A model generated the notes under the pieces. The model worked only from the letters and a program-made list of their open reading frames with translations. It searched no databases and was not told the DNA's origin. This document shows positions 37,295-51,520 of a stretch of 64,000 bases of DNA, piece after piece. The number at the start of each line of letters is the position of its first letter. Position 1 is the first letter of the stretch. The stretch comes from Eriocheir sinensis (Eukaryota; Arthropoda; Malacostraca; Decapoda; Varunidae), in assembly GCF_024679095.1 (NCBI RefSeq), contig NC_066568.1:8253469-8317468 (forward strand). The letters run 5' to 3'. The position numbers and the translations under genes were made by a program.

Positions 37295-38228
37295 CTTGTA
37301 CAAAGAAGGACGTAGTTAGTCCGTCTGTTCTCCTCTTCATTTTCTTCTCCCTTTCTGGTACTGCCCGCTACTGTCCTCCTCCTCCTCCTCCTCCTCCTCT
37401 TCTTTTTCCTTCAAATTCCTTAGAAAAATTGTGACATAACACTTGGATTGCTTTTTCTGGCCCTTTCCTCATCGCAGTCATCGTTAACGTTATCATTATC
37501 ATCATTATCATCATCACTATCATATCTTTATCTTCTTTGTCATCGTCATTTTTTCTAATAATTTGTTTCCTATTTTTTTTTTTATTTGTATTTATCTTTG
37601 TTTATTTCTGTCGCTCATTGTTTTAGGTTTGGTCTATAATACTACAATGACATTACCTTTTTCTCTTTTATTCTTTTTTCTCGCTTTCTTTTCTCTTTTT
37701 TCTTTCTTTCTTTTCTTTTCTCTTTAATTTTCTTTTTTTCTTTTCTTTTTCTACTTTTTTTCCCTTTTCTCTTTCTTATCTTTTTCTCTCGTTTTATCTC
37801 TCCCTTTTCTTTTTTTCCTTTTTCTCTCTTTTCCTCATATGACGTTATCAGTTTCCTATTTTTATACATATTTCACTTCTTTTATTTCTTTCGCTCACTG
37901 TCTTTGGTTTTGTCTATAATACTACACACGACGCTATCTCTTTCTCTCTTAACTGCCTTCCTATCTTCTTGTTTTTTCTTTGTATTGTTATTCTTCTTCG
38001 TCTTCCTCTTTTCTTCTTTTTTCTCTTCATTTTCTTCTTGTTTTTCTTCTTTTCTTCTTTTTCTTCTTCTTCTTCTTCTTCTTCTCCTCACCCCTCCCAG
38101 CGCCCAAAACGGTGAGGTGGTGCAGCGTCGGAGGGAATTTCTTCGACTCAGATTTTTGTCCTTTTACGGAAGTCAGAGAGAAAGATAACAAAAAGTGGAT
38201 ATTGGGGCGTTATTTCTCTTGCCTTTAA
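37294..38228. other. Pyrimidine-rich spacer
   Basis: T/C-dominated, including a diverged duplication of a word group (GTCTATAATACTACA near 37632 and 37912) and a (TTC)n tract at about 38050-38086. No gene. Confidence 0.6.
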
Positions 38229-38229
38229 C

Positions 38230-38299
<70 letters not shown>

Positions 38300-38560
38300 G
38301 TGGTGTTAAACAAAAGCGTACATTGTATCAAGGGCCTGGGTGTCAAAATCGCGTCATGTCTCTAATTCTCTCAACAGCAAATAAAGTGACCAGAATGTTG
38401 GGCTTCATTAAGTGGGAAATTGAGTGGATGTTGCATTCAAATGAGGGCAAATCAGTATAGTTTATGACCGATGACACGTCTGGAACGGGAAATATTGCCA
38501 CAAAATTTAAGAGTAAACCAATAAATTCACACTGCATCAAATATACACTTTTTCATTGAC
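38229..38560 (+). mobile_element. (TC)n followed by a small CR1-like LINE fragment
   Basis: CT repeat to 38294, then + strand readings KGLGVKIAS and NKVTRMLGFIKWEIEW, both from the DLGV...RMLGFI region of CR1-like ORF2. Stops are present. Confidence 0.65.
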
Positions 38561-39229
38561 GTTGTAGCACGGGATTGAAAAAGCTCCGGCCTGTACTGCT
38601 CAGGGCCACACATTTAATATATTGAAAAACAAACTCGACAGCAACATTTTTCACCTTAAAATTCGCTAAAGCAGAAATGCAACATATTGGCGGCCATCAC
38701 TAGGGTCTGACCATCTATATAAACCCATACAAATGATCTCTACCACATCACGACTTCCACATCACCACAACACCACCACTACTGTATCACTGCCATCACA
38801 CTACCGCTTCACCACCACTACGCCCCCAACCAAAGCTCCACATCACTACCACCAGCACCATCATCACCACACCACCACCACTGCCACCGCCACATCACCA
38901 CAACCACAGCGACAGTACAACGCACGGGTTTCACAAGGCCTCCGTGTTCGCCTGTCACTTGGGCAATCGTAACCTTTCCCGCCTCCGTGCGTCTTTCCTC
39001 CTGCCTCCCTCCCCCTTGCTTTGTTCCCTGCAATAATTATGTGAACCTTTGATGTAACAACCTTTGTGTCAAAGCTGAAGAGGAGGAGGACGAGGAAGAA
39101 GGGGAGGCAGTGGAGAATAAACACAGAAACATGGGATTGCAAGGAACAGAAAGATTCTTGGCCCAGGCTGCCTGCTTGAGTGGTTAACGATGCACTTCAA
39201 GGATTTTGACCAACTACAAAACAAATTAA
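38561..39229. other. CAC/ACC-rich spacer
   Basis: An ACC/CAC-rich stretch at 38740-38900 and otherwise no recognisable feature. Confidence 0.5.
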
Positions 39230-40340
39230 AGACCTTGTACGGACGCAACAAAACGTTTAGTTCACTCCTGGAACATCGACATAATGCTCAATGCGATTTC
39301 TAAAGGAGTTGGTATCTATCGCACTAACTACTTCTGCCGGATAAAAAATATCACGCCCATTTGTATTGCGTCGCTTCGCTTTAAGCAACATATCATTATT
39401 TCCAGTTATCGAGTTATTTTAGTTCGTTACTTCTAGTTACTGAGTTATTTTAGAAGTAAGAAAGACCCGGAGTGATCGACGTTATTGAATGTCCGGGTAC
39501 TTGAAGACCTGGAATAAACCCCTTGTGGTGATCCCTTCTGCGGCGTGAAGAGATTGCATCGCTTGGGCCTTGCGTCGTTCTTTACTCAGAAGCAGAAGAA
39601 GAAGAAGAAGAAGAAGAAGAAGAAAAAGAAGAAGACAAAGAAGAAGAAGAAGAAGAAGAAGAAGAAGAAGACAAAGAAGAAGAGGAAGAAGAAGAAGACA
39701 AAGAAGAAGAAGAAGAAGAAGAAGAAGAAGAAGAAGAAGAAGAAGAAGAAGACAAAGAAGAAGAGGAAGAAGAAGAAGACAAAGAAGAAGAAGACAAAGA
39801 AGAAGAAGAAGAAGAAGAAGAAGAAGAAGAAGAAGAAAAGAAGAAGAAAAAGAAGAAGAAGAAGAAGAAAAATAATAAGAAAAATAAGAAGAGTGGAGGA
39901 GGAGGAGGAGGAGGAAACCTGGAAGAACAGGCAACAAAATTCCGTTGCCTTAACCCTTTACTACGTGTCCTACTTGGCTCACTTACCACAAAAACCTTAT
40001 TAACATCACTCTCATTAAAGCCCTTCATCCCTTTATATACATCGATAGAGTCTCCTTGCAACCTTCGCCTTTCTAGAGAATGCAAATGTAATTGTTTAAG
40101 TCTATCCTCATTTAGTATGTTTCTGAATCCGAGAATTATTATTGTCATTCTCCTCTGCAGAGATTCTAACATCTTAATATAGTACTTTATACTATATTAC
40201 CATTCTATAGTAAAGTGACCAGAATTGAACCGGATAATCGAGATGAGGTCTGACAAATGCTACTTATGTCTTGAGGATGACTAGCGCTTCTATTGCTAAT
40301 GACCATAGAAATTAAACTCGGTACCTTATTAGCACGGCTG
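39230..40340 (-). mobile_element. CR1-like LINE 3' fragment interrupted by a (GAA)n tract
   Basis: The - strand reads VRPHLDYPVQFWSLYY (about 40205-40255), LQRRMTIIILGFRNILNEDR and HSLERRRLQGDSIDVYKGM. After the microsatellite it resumes with DIFYPAEVVSAIDTNSFRNR then IEHYV (about 39290-39350). The order matches one ORF2 C-terminus, with about 310 bp of GAA within it. Confidence 0.8.
39589..39905. repeat. (GAA)n microsatellite with periodic CAAAGAA interruptions
   Basis: About 315 bp of GAA/AAG with repeated ACAAAG and GAG variants, some recurring as blocks (GACAAAGAAGAAGAGG at about 39669 and 39750), pointing to block duplication. Confidence 0.92.
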
Positions 40341-40398
40341 TTAATCCCCTTTCAGACAGGGCCACTTACCATCGCTTCTCAGCAGCGTTGCAGCAAAG

Positions 40399-41571
40399 CT
40401 ACTCACGCGCGTCGGTGGGGCTATTCACGCTCGTCGGTAGGGCTACTTACGCGCGTCGGTGGGGCTACTCACGTTCGTCGGTAGGGCTACTTACGCGCGT
40501 CGGTGGGGCTACTCACGTTCGTCGGTAGGGCTACTTACGCGCGTCGGTGGGGCTACTCACGTTCGTCGGTAGGGCTACTTACGCGCGTCGGTGGGTCTAC
40601 TCACGCTCGTCGGTGGGGCTACTCACGCTCGTCGGTGGGGCTACTCACGCTCGTCGGTGGGGCTACTCACGCTCGTCGGTGGGGCTACTCACGGTCGTCG
40701 GTGGGGCTACTGACGGGCGTCGGGGCTACTCACGTTCGTCGGTGGGCCACCACGCTCGTCGAGGGGCTACCACGCTCGTCGGTGGGGCCACCACGCTCGT
40801 CGGTGGGGCTACCACGCTCGTCGGTGGACTACTCACGCTCGTCGGTGGGGCTACTCACGCTCGTCGGTGGGGCTACTCACGCTCGTCGGTGGGGCTACTC
40901 ACGCTCGTCGGTGGGACTACTCACGCTCGTCGGTGGGGCTACTCACGCTCGTCGGTGGGGCTACTCACGCTCGTCGGTGGGGCTACTCACGCTCGTCGGT
41001 GGGGCTACTCACGCTCGTCGGTGGGGCTACTCACGCGCGTCGGTGGGGCTATTCACGCTCGTCGGTGGGGCTACTCACGTTCGTCGGTAGGGCTACTTAC
41101 GCGCGTCGGTGGGGCTACTCACGTTCGTCGGTGGGGCTACTTACGCGCGTCGGTGGGGCTACTTACGCGCGTCGGTGGGGCTACTCACGTTCGTCGGTGG
41201 GGCTACTTACGCGCGTCGGTGGGGCTACTCACGTTCGTCGGTGGGGCTACTTACGCGCGTCGGTGGGGCTACTTACGCGCGTCGGTGGGGCTACTCACGT
41301 TCGTCGGTAGGGCTACTTACGCGCGTCGGTGGGGCTACTCACGTTCGTCGGTAGGGCTACTTACGCGCGTCGGTGGGGCTACTCACGTTCGTCGGTGGGG
41401 CTACTCACGTTCGTCGGTAGGGCTACTTACGCGCGTCGGTGGGGCTACTCACGTTCGTCGGTAGGGCTACTTACGCGCGTCGGTGGGGCTACTCACGTTC
41501 GTCGGTAGGGCTACTTACGCGCGTCGGTGGGGCTACTCACGCTCGTCGGTAGGGCTACTCACGCCCGACGG
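40399..41571. repeat. 22-bp GC-rich minisatellite, about 53 units
   Basis: The unit is GGGGCTACTCACGCTCGTCG plus GT. Three main variants exist: ACTCACGTTCGTC, ACTTACGCGCGTC and ACTCACGCTCGTC. The first two alternate as a 44-bp dimer in the outer parts; the third fills the centre (about 40605-41030). Some shorter, irregular units lie at about 40700-40830. All three forward frames stay open over long stretches, so a 305-codon frame is an artefact. Confidence 0.95.
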
Positions 41572-41576
41572 CAAAG

Positions 41577-41760
41577 GCAGTCGGCGTGGAGGCCACCCAC
41601 CTGATCATCCTTCCTGTCAAATGGTCGATAAGTGGGTGCCTAGGTAAATCTGGAGAAGGAATGTACACAGTGGTAACTCGGATGTTACAATGGCCCTGTG
41701 TCGAGTTGACGGGTCCTCAACTTCTCACCCACCACAGGTTCAAACGGACGGCCAACGGGA
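41577..41760 (+). mobile_element. SINE family A, copy 5 (body)
   Basis: The + strand has GTGGAGGCCACCCACCTGAT, AAATGGTCGATAAGTGGGTG, GTGGTAACTCGGATGTTACA and ATGGCCCTGTGTC, in family A order. The tRNA-like head is missing; the 22-bp array stands in its place. Confidence 0.65.
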
Positions 41761-42427
41761 CGGATGAGCAAACCGCCACGAGCAGCTATCGTGTATGCTC
41801 CCAACTTTGCCTTTTAATCTCCGGGGAGAGTTTTGCTAGTCTGTATTATCTTATAAATTCCCATATTTTAAAGCTACCTCGTGTTTAACCTACAGGTCAT
41901 CCACTTACGATCGTTGTTCTCCTTTCAAAGTGTTCGGTGAGGTCCCTGCCGTCCCTGCCCCTCTACTATTACTCCAACTAAAATACTGTATGATTGTGTT
42001 AACCCTCGAAGACATGGTGTTTGTCGCGTGTGTGTAGTTGGCGTGTATGTAGAAGCTAAACTCCTCCTCTCTGGTGCTAATGAGACATAGGGAAACGGAA
42101 GGTAAGGACGAGGGAAGGTCCTTTATGGGCTTGCAGCACCTTCTCGCCACCCGTATATGCCTCAGTGGGAGTGGCTTACGCCCTTTCGATTGATGCATGG
42201 CTGCCTACTCCCTAATATGGTGATTTTACGCGTCGGGCAGCTCACTGCACATATTTATCTCCACGAAGCATGGCAGGTAGTGGCGGCAGGGGCGGTGTGC
42301 CTTGAACAATCTTCTCGAGAATCTTCGTGCCTGCTCCTGATGATTATAATGATGACGATGAAGAGGAGAACGACGAGAAGGAGGAGGAGGAGTCTAAGGC
42401 AAATGAGGCTTGATTATCAAATTAAGA

Positions 42428-42486
<59 letters not shown>

Positions 42487-42659
42487 AGTTTGTTGCTGAC
42501 AGGTTTGTTGGTCTTGTGTTTACCATTAGAATGCATAAAATTTCACACCGCCCCTACTACCCCCCCCCCCCCCAACAACCACCATCAACACAACCTTATC
42601 TATTCTTATCTTGTGTTAACACTCAGTAGCTCGAGCCATTAGCAGGATAAATGTAATAA

Positions 42660-42737
<78 letters not shown>

Positions 42738-42881
42738 CTCCTTTTGCTTCTTCTTCTTATTCTTTTTCTTTTTATTCCTCTTCTTTTTCTTTTTCTCTTC
42801 ATTTTCCCTTTTCTGTTCCTCCTCCTCCTCCTCCTTTTCTCCTCTCCCTAGTTCGTAAGGCCACGGTCATCTGTATAAACC

Positions 42882-42932
<51 letters not shown>

Positions 42933-43240
42933 GCATGCGCGCGCGAGCGTAGCTCATCAGTATAAATCATAACTGAGTAAATACTTATAGATAGACAGAT
43001 AGAAAGACAGATAGATAGTCTTACTTTTTACAGTAAGGGAAGCAGCTCAAGATCACATTAAATAAAAAAAAATTGCTAAGCGCTGTTTTCACATGCAGTA
43101 TTAATATGGTGAAATATCAAATTCGGTAAGTGAGGTATCTCGACACGCCTTTCTTCAGAGTTCAAGTCGTAGGAATGCGGAAATAATGAGGAAGGAAGGC
43201 AATCGCAGAGTTTACCAGAGAAAGACATGAAAGAACGAAG
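41761..43240. other. No gene recognised; microsatellites
   Basis: GT at 42430-42482, CT at 42664-42734, CA at 42884-42931. The remaining DNA shows no conserved frame. Confidence 0.6.
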
Positions 43241-43251
43241 TTGCTAGTTAC

Positions 43252-43412
43252 CTCTTCCATGTCATCTTCTGGATAGCATGGAAATGAGCTAAATTTGAAA
43301 GTCGTGCGCAGTGGTGGAAGCATGCAGTTAGCAAGTTCAGAAGAGCAGCCAGCATAAACATATTGATAAAAGCAGGGTGACATTGCGGAGGAATCCAAGA
43401 GCTAGAAGACTG
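43252..43412 (-). other. Candidate exon, unrecognised
   Basis: On the - strand, after TTGCCTTCCTCCTGCCGACAG, an open frame reads SSSSWIPPQCHPAFINMFML then AALLNLLTACFHHCARLSNL and reaches a donor-like GAG|GTAACT at about 43250. It contains a membrane-like helix. A second frame is also open, so coding status is doubtful. Confidence 0.2.
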
Positions 43413-44460
43413 TCGGCAGGAGGAAGGCAACTGCTTCCAAAGAGATGTGTGTATGTGTGTGTGTGTGTGTAGTAGCTTAAAAATAAAATGTTTAGTAAAG
43501 TTTGTAATATTAAATAAAGATGGTTGTCGGCCACAGTCATTGGCGGGGTGGGGCCAATGAATTGCTTTGTGAAAGGATATGAGAGAATATACCCCTCACA
43601 ACGCAACTCTAACAGATGGAGGCCCGTAGTAGTAAAAAAAAAAAGTAGTAGTAGTAGTAGTAGGAGGAGGAGGAGGAGGAGGAGGATATGGCGACGGACA
43701 CGTTAGGTAATGAAAATGGTGAGGGTGGGAGGAGGAGGAGGAGGATGAGAGGGTGTGTGAAGATAGGGAGAGGGAGTAGGGGAGGCAGGAGTGTGTGGGG
43801 TGAGAACAGTGGGTGAGAGGGGGCGGGGAGGGGCTGGGAGGTGGTGGCGGGGATGGGAGCATCATGTGACTCACCGGGATTTAAAAGGCAATCACTCCTG
43901 ACCGGTCCTCCTCTTCCCTCTCGCCTTCCTCCTCTTTTTTATATTCAAACTCCTCCTCTTACTTTTGCTCTTCCTCTCCCTTCTCCTAGATAGAAGAGGA
44001 AAATGGGTTGAAAGAAAGAGGATGAGAGAGAGAAAGAGAAGAAAGGGAAGAGAAAAAGAAGAGAAAACGGAAAAAACAGAATTAAAAAAAAACATGAGCT
44101 GGGATTGTACAGAGAAAAAAGTAAATCAAGAAGACAAAAGAAATAAAGATAAGAAAAAAGGGAATCGTAACAAAACCCACAAAAAAACATACACTAATAA
44201 TGGTAAATGGAGAGAATTAGTTACTGAACTTGTAGAAACCAAAGAAAATAAAAGAAAACGAAAAGTATTGACTCGGGAACGCTTCCTCGACAAATGAAGG
44301 AGAAAAATAACTCTGATTTCGTTTTCCTGTTTGTCTTCAACTTGACGAAATGTTAAAAAAGAAACAAAAATTAAATAAAAAAATATATCCTCCATGTATT
44401 AGACTTTCCTGCCTTTGAAGAAGCTGTGTTATTTTACGAATTACTTAAACTACTTGACTG
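43413..44460. other. Purine- and pyrimidine-rich spacer
   Basis: AGT/AGG trinucleotide tracts at 43635-43690 and a GA/AA-rich stretch at 43985-44300. No gene. Confidence 0.6.
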
Positions 44461-47256
44461 GGAGTGTATGTTACCAGGCTACCAGTGAAGGGATATCCAG
44501 CACACCAATACCACATGGGAAACACTCCACTATCCACCACAGAGGCAGAGAAAGACCTGGGAGTGTATGTTACCAGGCTACCAGTGAAGGGATATCCAGC
44601 ACACCAACACCACATGGGAAACACTCCACTATCCACCACAGAGGCAGAGAAAGACCTGGGAGTATATGTTATCAGGCTACCAGTGAAGGGATATCCAGCA
44701 CACCAACACCACATGGGAAACACTCCACTATCCACCACAGAGGCAGAGCAAGACCTTGGAGTGTATGTTACCAGGCTACCAGTGAAGGGATATCCAGCAT
44801 ACCAATACCACATGGGAAACACTCCACTATCCACCACAGAGGCAGAGAAAGACCTTGGAGTGTATGTTACCAGGCTACCAGTGAAGGGATATCCAGCATA
44901 CCAATACCACATGGGAAACACTCCACTATCCACCACAGAGGCAGAGAAAGACCTTGGAGTGTATGTTACCAGGCTACCAGTGAAGGGATATCCAGCATAC
45001 CAATACCACATGGGAAACACTCCACTATCCACCACAGAGGCAGAGAAAGACCTTGGAGTGTATGTTACCAGGCTACCAGTGAAGGGATATCCAGCATACC
45101 AATACCACATGGGAAACACTCCACTATCCACCACAGAGGCAGAGAAAGACCTGGGAGTGTATGTTACCAGGCTACCAGTGAAGGGATATCCAGCACACCA
45201 ATACCACATGGGAAACACTCCACTATCCACCACAGGGGCAGAGAAAGACCTTGGAGTGTATGTTACCAGGCTACCAGTGAAGGGATATCCAGCATACCAA
45301 TACCACATGGGAAACACTCCACTATCCACCACAGGGGCAGAGAAAGACCTTGGAGTGTATGTTACCAGGCTACCAGTGAAGGGATATCCAGCATACCAAT
45401 ACCACATGGGAAACACTCCACTATCCACCACAGAGGCAGAGAAAGACCTTGGAGTGTATGTTACCAGGCTACCAGTGAAGGGATATCCAGCATACCAATA
45501 CCACATGGGAAACACTCCACTATCCACCACAGAGGCAGAGAAAGACCTTGGAGTGTATGTTACCAGGCTACCAGTGAAGGGATATCCAGCATACCAATAC
45601 CACATGGGAAACACTCCACTATCCACCACAGAGGCAGAGAAAGACCTTGGAGTGTATGTTACCAGGCTACCAGTGAAGGGATATCCAGCATACCAATACC
45701 ACATGGGAAACACTCCACTATCCACCACAGAGGCAGAGAAAGACCTTGGAGTGTATGTTACCAGGCTACCAGTGAAGGGATATCCAGCATACCAATACCA
45801 CATGGGAAACACTCCACTATCCACCACAGAGGCAGAGAAAGACCTGGAGTGTATGTTACCAGGCTACCAGTGAAGGGATATCCAGCATACCAATACCACA
45901 TGGGAAACACTCCACTATCCACCACAGAGGCAGAGAAAGACCTGGGAGTGTATGTTACCAGGCTACCAGTGAAGGGATATCCAGCACACCAATACCACAT
46001 GGGAAACACTCCACTATCCACCACAGGGTCAGAGAAAGACCTTGGAGTGTATGTTACCAGGCTACCAGTGAAGGGATATCCAGCATACCAATACCACATG
46101 GGAAACACTCCACTATCCACCACAGAGGCAGAGAAAGACCTGGGAGTGTATGTTACCAGGCTACCAGTGAAGGGATATCCAGCACACCAATACCACATGG
46201 GAAACACTCCACTATCCACCACAGGGGCAGAGAAAGACCTTGGAGTGTATGTTACCAGGCTACCAGTGAAGGGATATCCAGCATACCAATACCACATGGG
46301 AAACACTCCACTATCCACCACAGGGGCAGAGAAAGACCTGGAGTGTATGTTACCAGGCTACCAGTGAAGGGATATCCAGCATACCAATACCACATGGGAA
46401 ACACTCCACTATCCACCACAGAGGCAGAGAAAGACCTGGAGTGTATGTTACCAGGCTACCAGTGAAGGGATATCCAGCATACCAATACCACATGGGAAAC
46501 ACTCCACTATCCACCACAGAGGCAGAGAAAGACCTTGGAGTGTATGTTACCAGGCTACCAGTGAAGGGATATCCAGCATACCAATACCACATGGGAAACA
46601 CTCCACTATCCACCACAGAGGCAGAGAAAGACCTTGGAGTGTATGTTACCAGGCTACCAGTGAAGGGATATCCAGCATACCAATACCACATGGGAAACAC
46701 TCCACTATCCACCACAGAGGCAGAGAAAGACCTTGGAGTGTATGTTACCAGGCTACCAGTGAAGGGATATCCAGCATACCAATACCACATGGGAAACACT
46801 CCACTATCCACCACAGAGGCAGAGAAAGACCTTGGAGTGTATGTTACCAGGCTACCAGTGAAGGGATATCCAGCATACCAATACCACATGGGAAACACTC
46901 CACTATCCACCACAGAGGCAGAGAAAGACCTGGGAGTGTATGTTACCAGGCTACCAGTGAAGGGATATCCAGCACACCAATACCACATGGGAAACACTCC
47001 ACTATCCACCACAGGGGCAGAGAAAGACCTTGGAGTGTATGTTACCAGGCTACCAGTGAAGGGATATCCAGCATACCAATACCACATGGGAAACACTCCA
47101 CTATCCACCACAGGGGCAGAGAAAGACCTTGGAGTGTATGTTACCAGGCTACCAGTGAAGGGATATCCAGCATACCAATACCACATGGGAAACACTCCAC
47201 TATCCACCACAGAGGCAGAGAAAGACCTTGGAGTGTATGTTACCAGGCTACCAGTG
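44461..47256. repeat. 99-bp satellite derived from a LINE reverse transcriptase segment
   Basis: Twenty-eight complete units and a 27-bp partial one. Unit starts run 44461, 44560, 44659 and so on to 47230; 25 units are 99 bp and three (starting 45748, 46242 and 46340) are 98 bp. One + strand frame reads YHMGNTPLSTTEAEKDLGVY then VTRLPVKGYPA. The string from YxMGN to EKDLGVYV matches a known conserved stretch near the C-terminal side of CR1-like LINE polymerases. Because 99 is a multiple of three, frames of 650 (+) and 460 (-) codons are open; the 98-bp units break the LINE-derived frame. No promoter or splice context. Confidence 0.93.
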
Positions 47257-47719
47257 CAAGTCAAATTCGTTCCAATCGCAGTGGACGGGTTAATTTACAG
47301 CCACGGCGCCAAAGAGATTTAGCTGTTTACTTAAATACTTCCCTTCTTGCTTTGTGGCATTCTTACTTTCTTTATTATTCTACTGATTCTTTGTATTGAG
47401 TTGTTGCCTTGTTTACATACTTTTTGTACTTTATTATTTTCTTTGCTTTGTTAGTATTCTGTTTACTCTGATATTTAATGTCACTTTGATTTCTTTGATT
47501 ACTCTGACACTTTGTTGTTTCGATGCTTTATAGTTCGGTTACTACGTTTATTGTTACTTCTATTTTTTTATTTTTTGTTTCTTTTTTGGTTACATTTCTA
47601 ACTCGTCTATTTTGTTACTTTATTAGTTACTTGGTTACTTAACTTACTTCTTATTCTTTATTTTACCTTAGTTTGTTACCTGGTTTTACTTTTTTTATTT
47701 TTTTTTATTTTACGTTTCT
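47257..47719. other. AT-rich flank of the satellite
   Basis: T-rich with many TTTGTTAC-like words. No gene. Confidence 0.5.
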
Positions 47720-47945
47720 GCGTATGGCGCCGGGAGGCTTTCTTGATAAGGCCTGATGGTCGACTCCAGCCCGTTGTGGCGCAGGCAAGTGCTTATAGTG
47801 ACGCCGTCTTGCTTGGCTCATGCTGCAGCCCCGGAGCTCATCTTTGACCCTCTCGGTCACCAGCTTGTGGCGGCGAGCAGGACGTGAACCCGCGTCCTCC
47901 TGGCCGCGGCACCGACACGCTAACCACTCAGCCACCGCCTCCTCT
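47720..47945 (-). mobile_element. SINE family B, copy 2
   Basis: The - strand starts GGCGGTGGCTGAGTGGTTAG (A box) and has GCGGGTTCACGTCC (B box). It continues with GAGCTCCGGGGCTGCAG, ATGAGCCAAGCAAGACGGCG and CACTTGCCTGCGCCACAACG, aligned with the copy at 16163-16440. Confidence 0.8.
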
Positions 47946-48778
47946 TATTTTGTTTAACTTTGTTTCTTTTTTTCTTATACTTGTTTACTTCGTCACTTTG
48001 GTTTCATTCTTTATTTCTTTATTTTCACATTTCCTTTTCTTTTCTTTCTCTACTACAGTAACACTCTAATTTTATATTTTCTACATATATTTTTTTATCC
48101 ATTTATTTTATTAAAATATTTGTTTATGATTTTCATATGCTTTTATTTATTATTTCTTACGAACTTAATATTTTATAAATACCTTATTATTTCGTTTTCT
48201 GACTGATTTTTTCTTGTTAAACTTCGAGATACATGTTAATTCTTCCCGTCTGTTACTTCTCTACTTTTGTATTTCTAGAAATGTTGTTTTCTATGGCAAC
48301 ATTTTTTCCCGTTACTTTAATTTTTTTTTTTTAAGAATCGCAAGTTGCGCGTCTTTTTTGAGGCTACATATTTATTGTTTTCTTTTGTACACTTTCCTTG
48401 CGCTGCTTACTGCTTTCCTTCACTATTCTCCAATATGTTATTTTTTTATATATTTTGTATCGAATGATATTGACGGTAATCTCAAACATCCTAATTAGAG
48501 GGGACCACTTTGGAAAAAAGTGTTAATACTTGATTCTTTGTCTTCGGTAAAAAGAATACATGAAAGCTACACCGAACATAAACAAATATCAAATCAGACC
48601 ACTTGCCTCCCTCCGAGTTGGTGGCCCGCGCTGCGCTGCCTCGGGAGAGTTCCTTGGTGAACGTCCTTCGTCCGGGAGTGTATTCACTCTCACCTTTGTC
48701 TTGAATGTGCGTAGGTTTGATGAAAGTTTGGTAATACTCTGCAACGGGTTTCAATTTGTATAAACTGCGACGTGATTA
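47946..48778. other. AT-rich DNA, no gene recognised
   Basis: T-rich, with unremarkable ORFs. A slightly GC-richer patch at 48600-48700 has no conserved frame. Confidence 0.5.
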
Positions 48779-48780
48779 TA

Positions 48781-48848
<68 letters not shown>

Positions 48849-49079
48849 GATCATTATTATTACAATTATTATCATTTTTGTGATTATCATCAAATTATTA
48901 TTATTATCACAATTACAAATGATTTATAAGTCAACAACCCAGAAAAAAATACAGTGAACTCACAGTGCCCCCAGGGAGTCGCGTCGGGTCAGCACTGGTT
49001 CGATTTCGGTGCTGGGTATTGAGCAATATTACTATTATTATCATTATTATTACTATTATTATTATTATTATTATTATTA

Positions 49080-49131
<52 letters not shown>

Positions 49132-49222
49132 GATTATTATTATTACTATCATTACTATTATAATTATAATTATTATTCATAAAATATATACACACACACA
49201 ATAATAATTATTATTATTACTA

Positions 49223-49296
<74 letters not shown>

Positions 49297-49298
49297 GT
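48779..49298. repeat. Three (ATT)n microsatellites
   Basis: ATT tracts at about 48779-48848, 49022-49155 and 49201-49298, with a 110-bp unique patch between the first two. Confidence 0.93.

Positions 49299-51520
<2,222 letters not shown>

Noticed and set aside
40547..41464. 305-codon open frame
   Set aside because: A 22-bp repeat cycling through three open frames; no gene context.
44415..46367. 650-codon open frame
   Set aside because: It is produced by a 99-bp tandem repeat (multiple of three). The reading changes frame relative to the LINE-derived peptide at 98-bp units, and there is no start, splice or promoter context.
40399..47256. CRISPR-like arrays
   Set aside because: Units are contiguous with no unique spacers, and the genome is eukaryotic.
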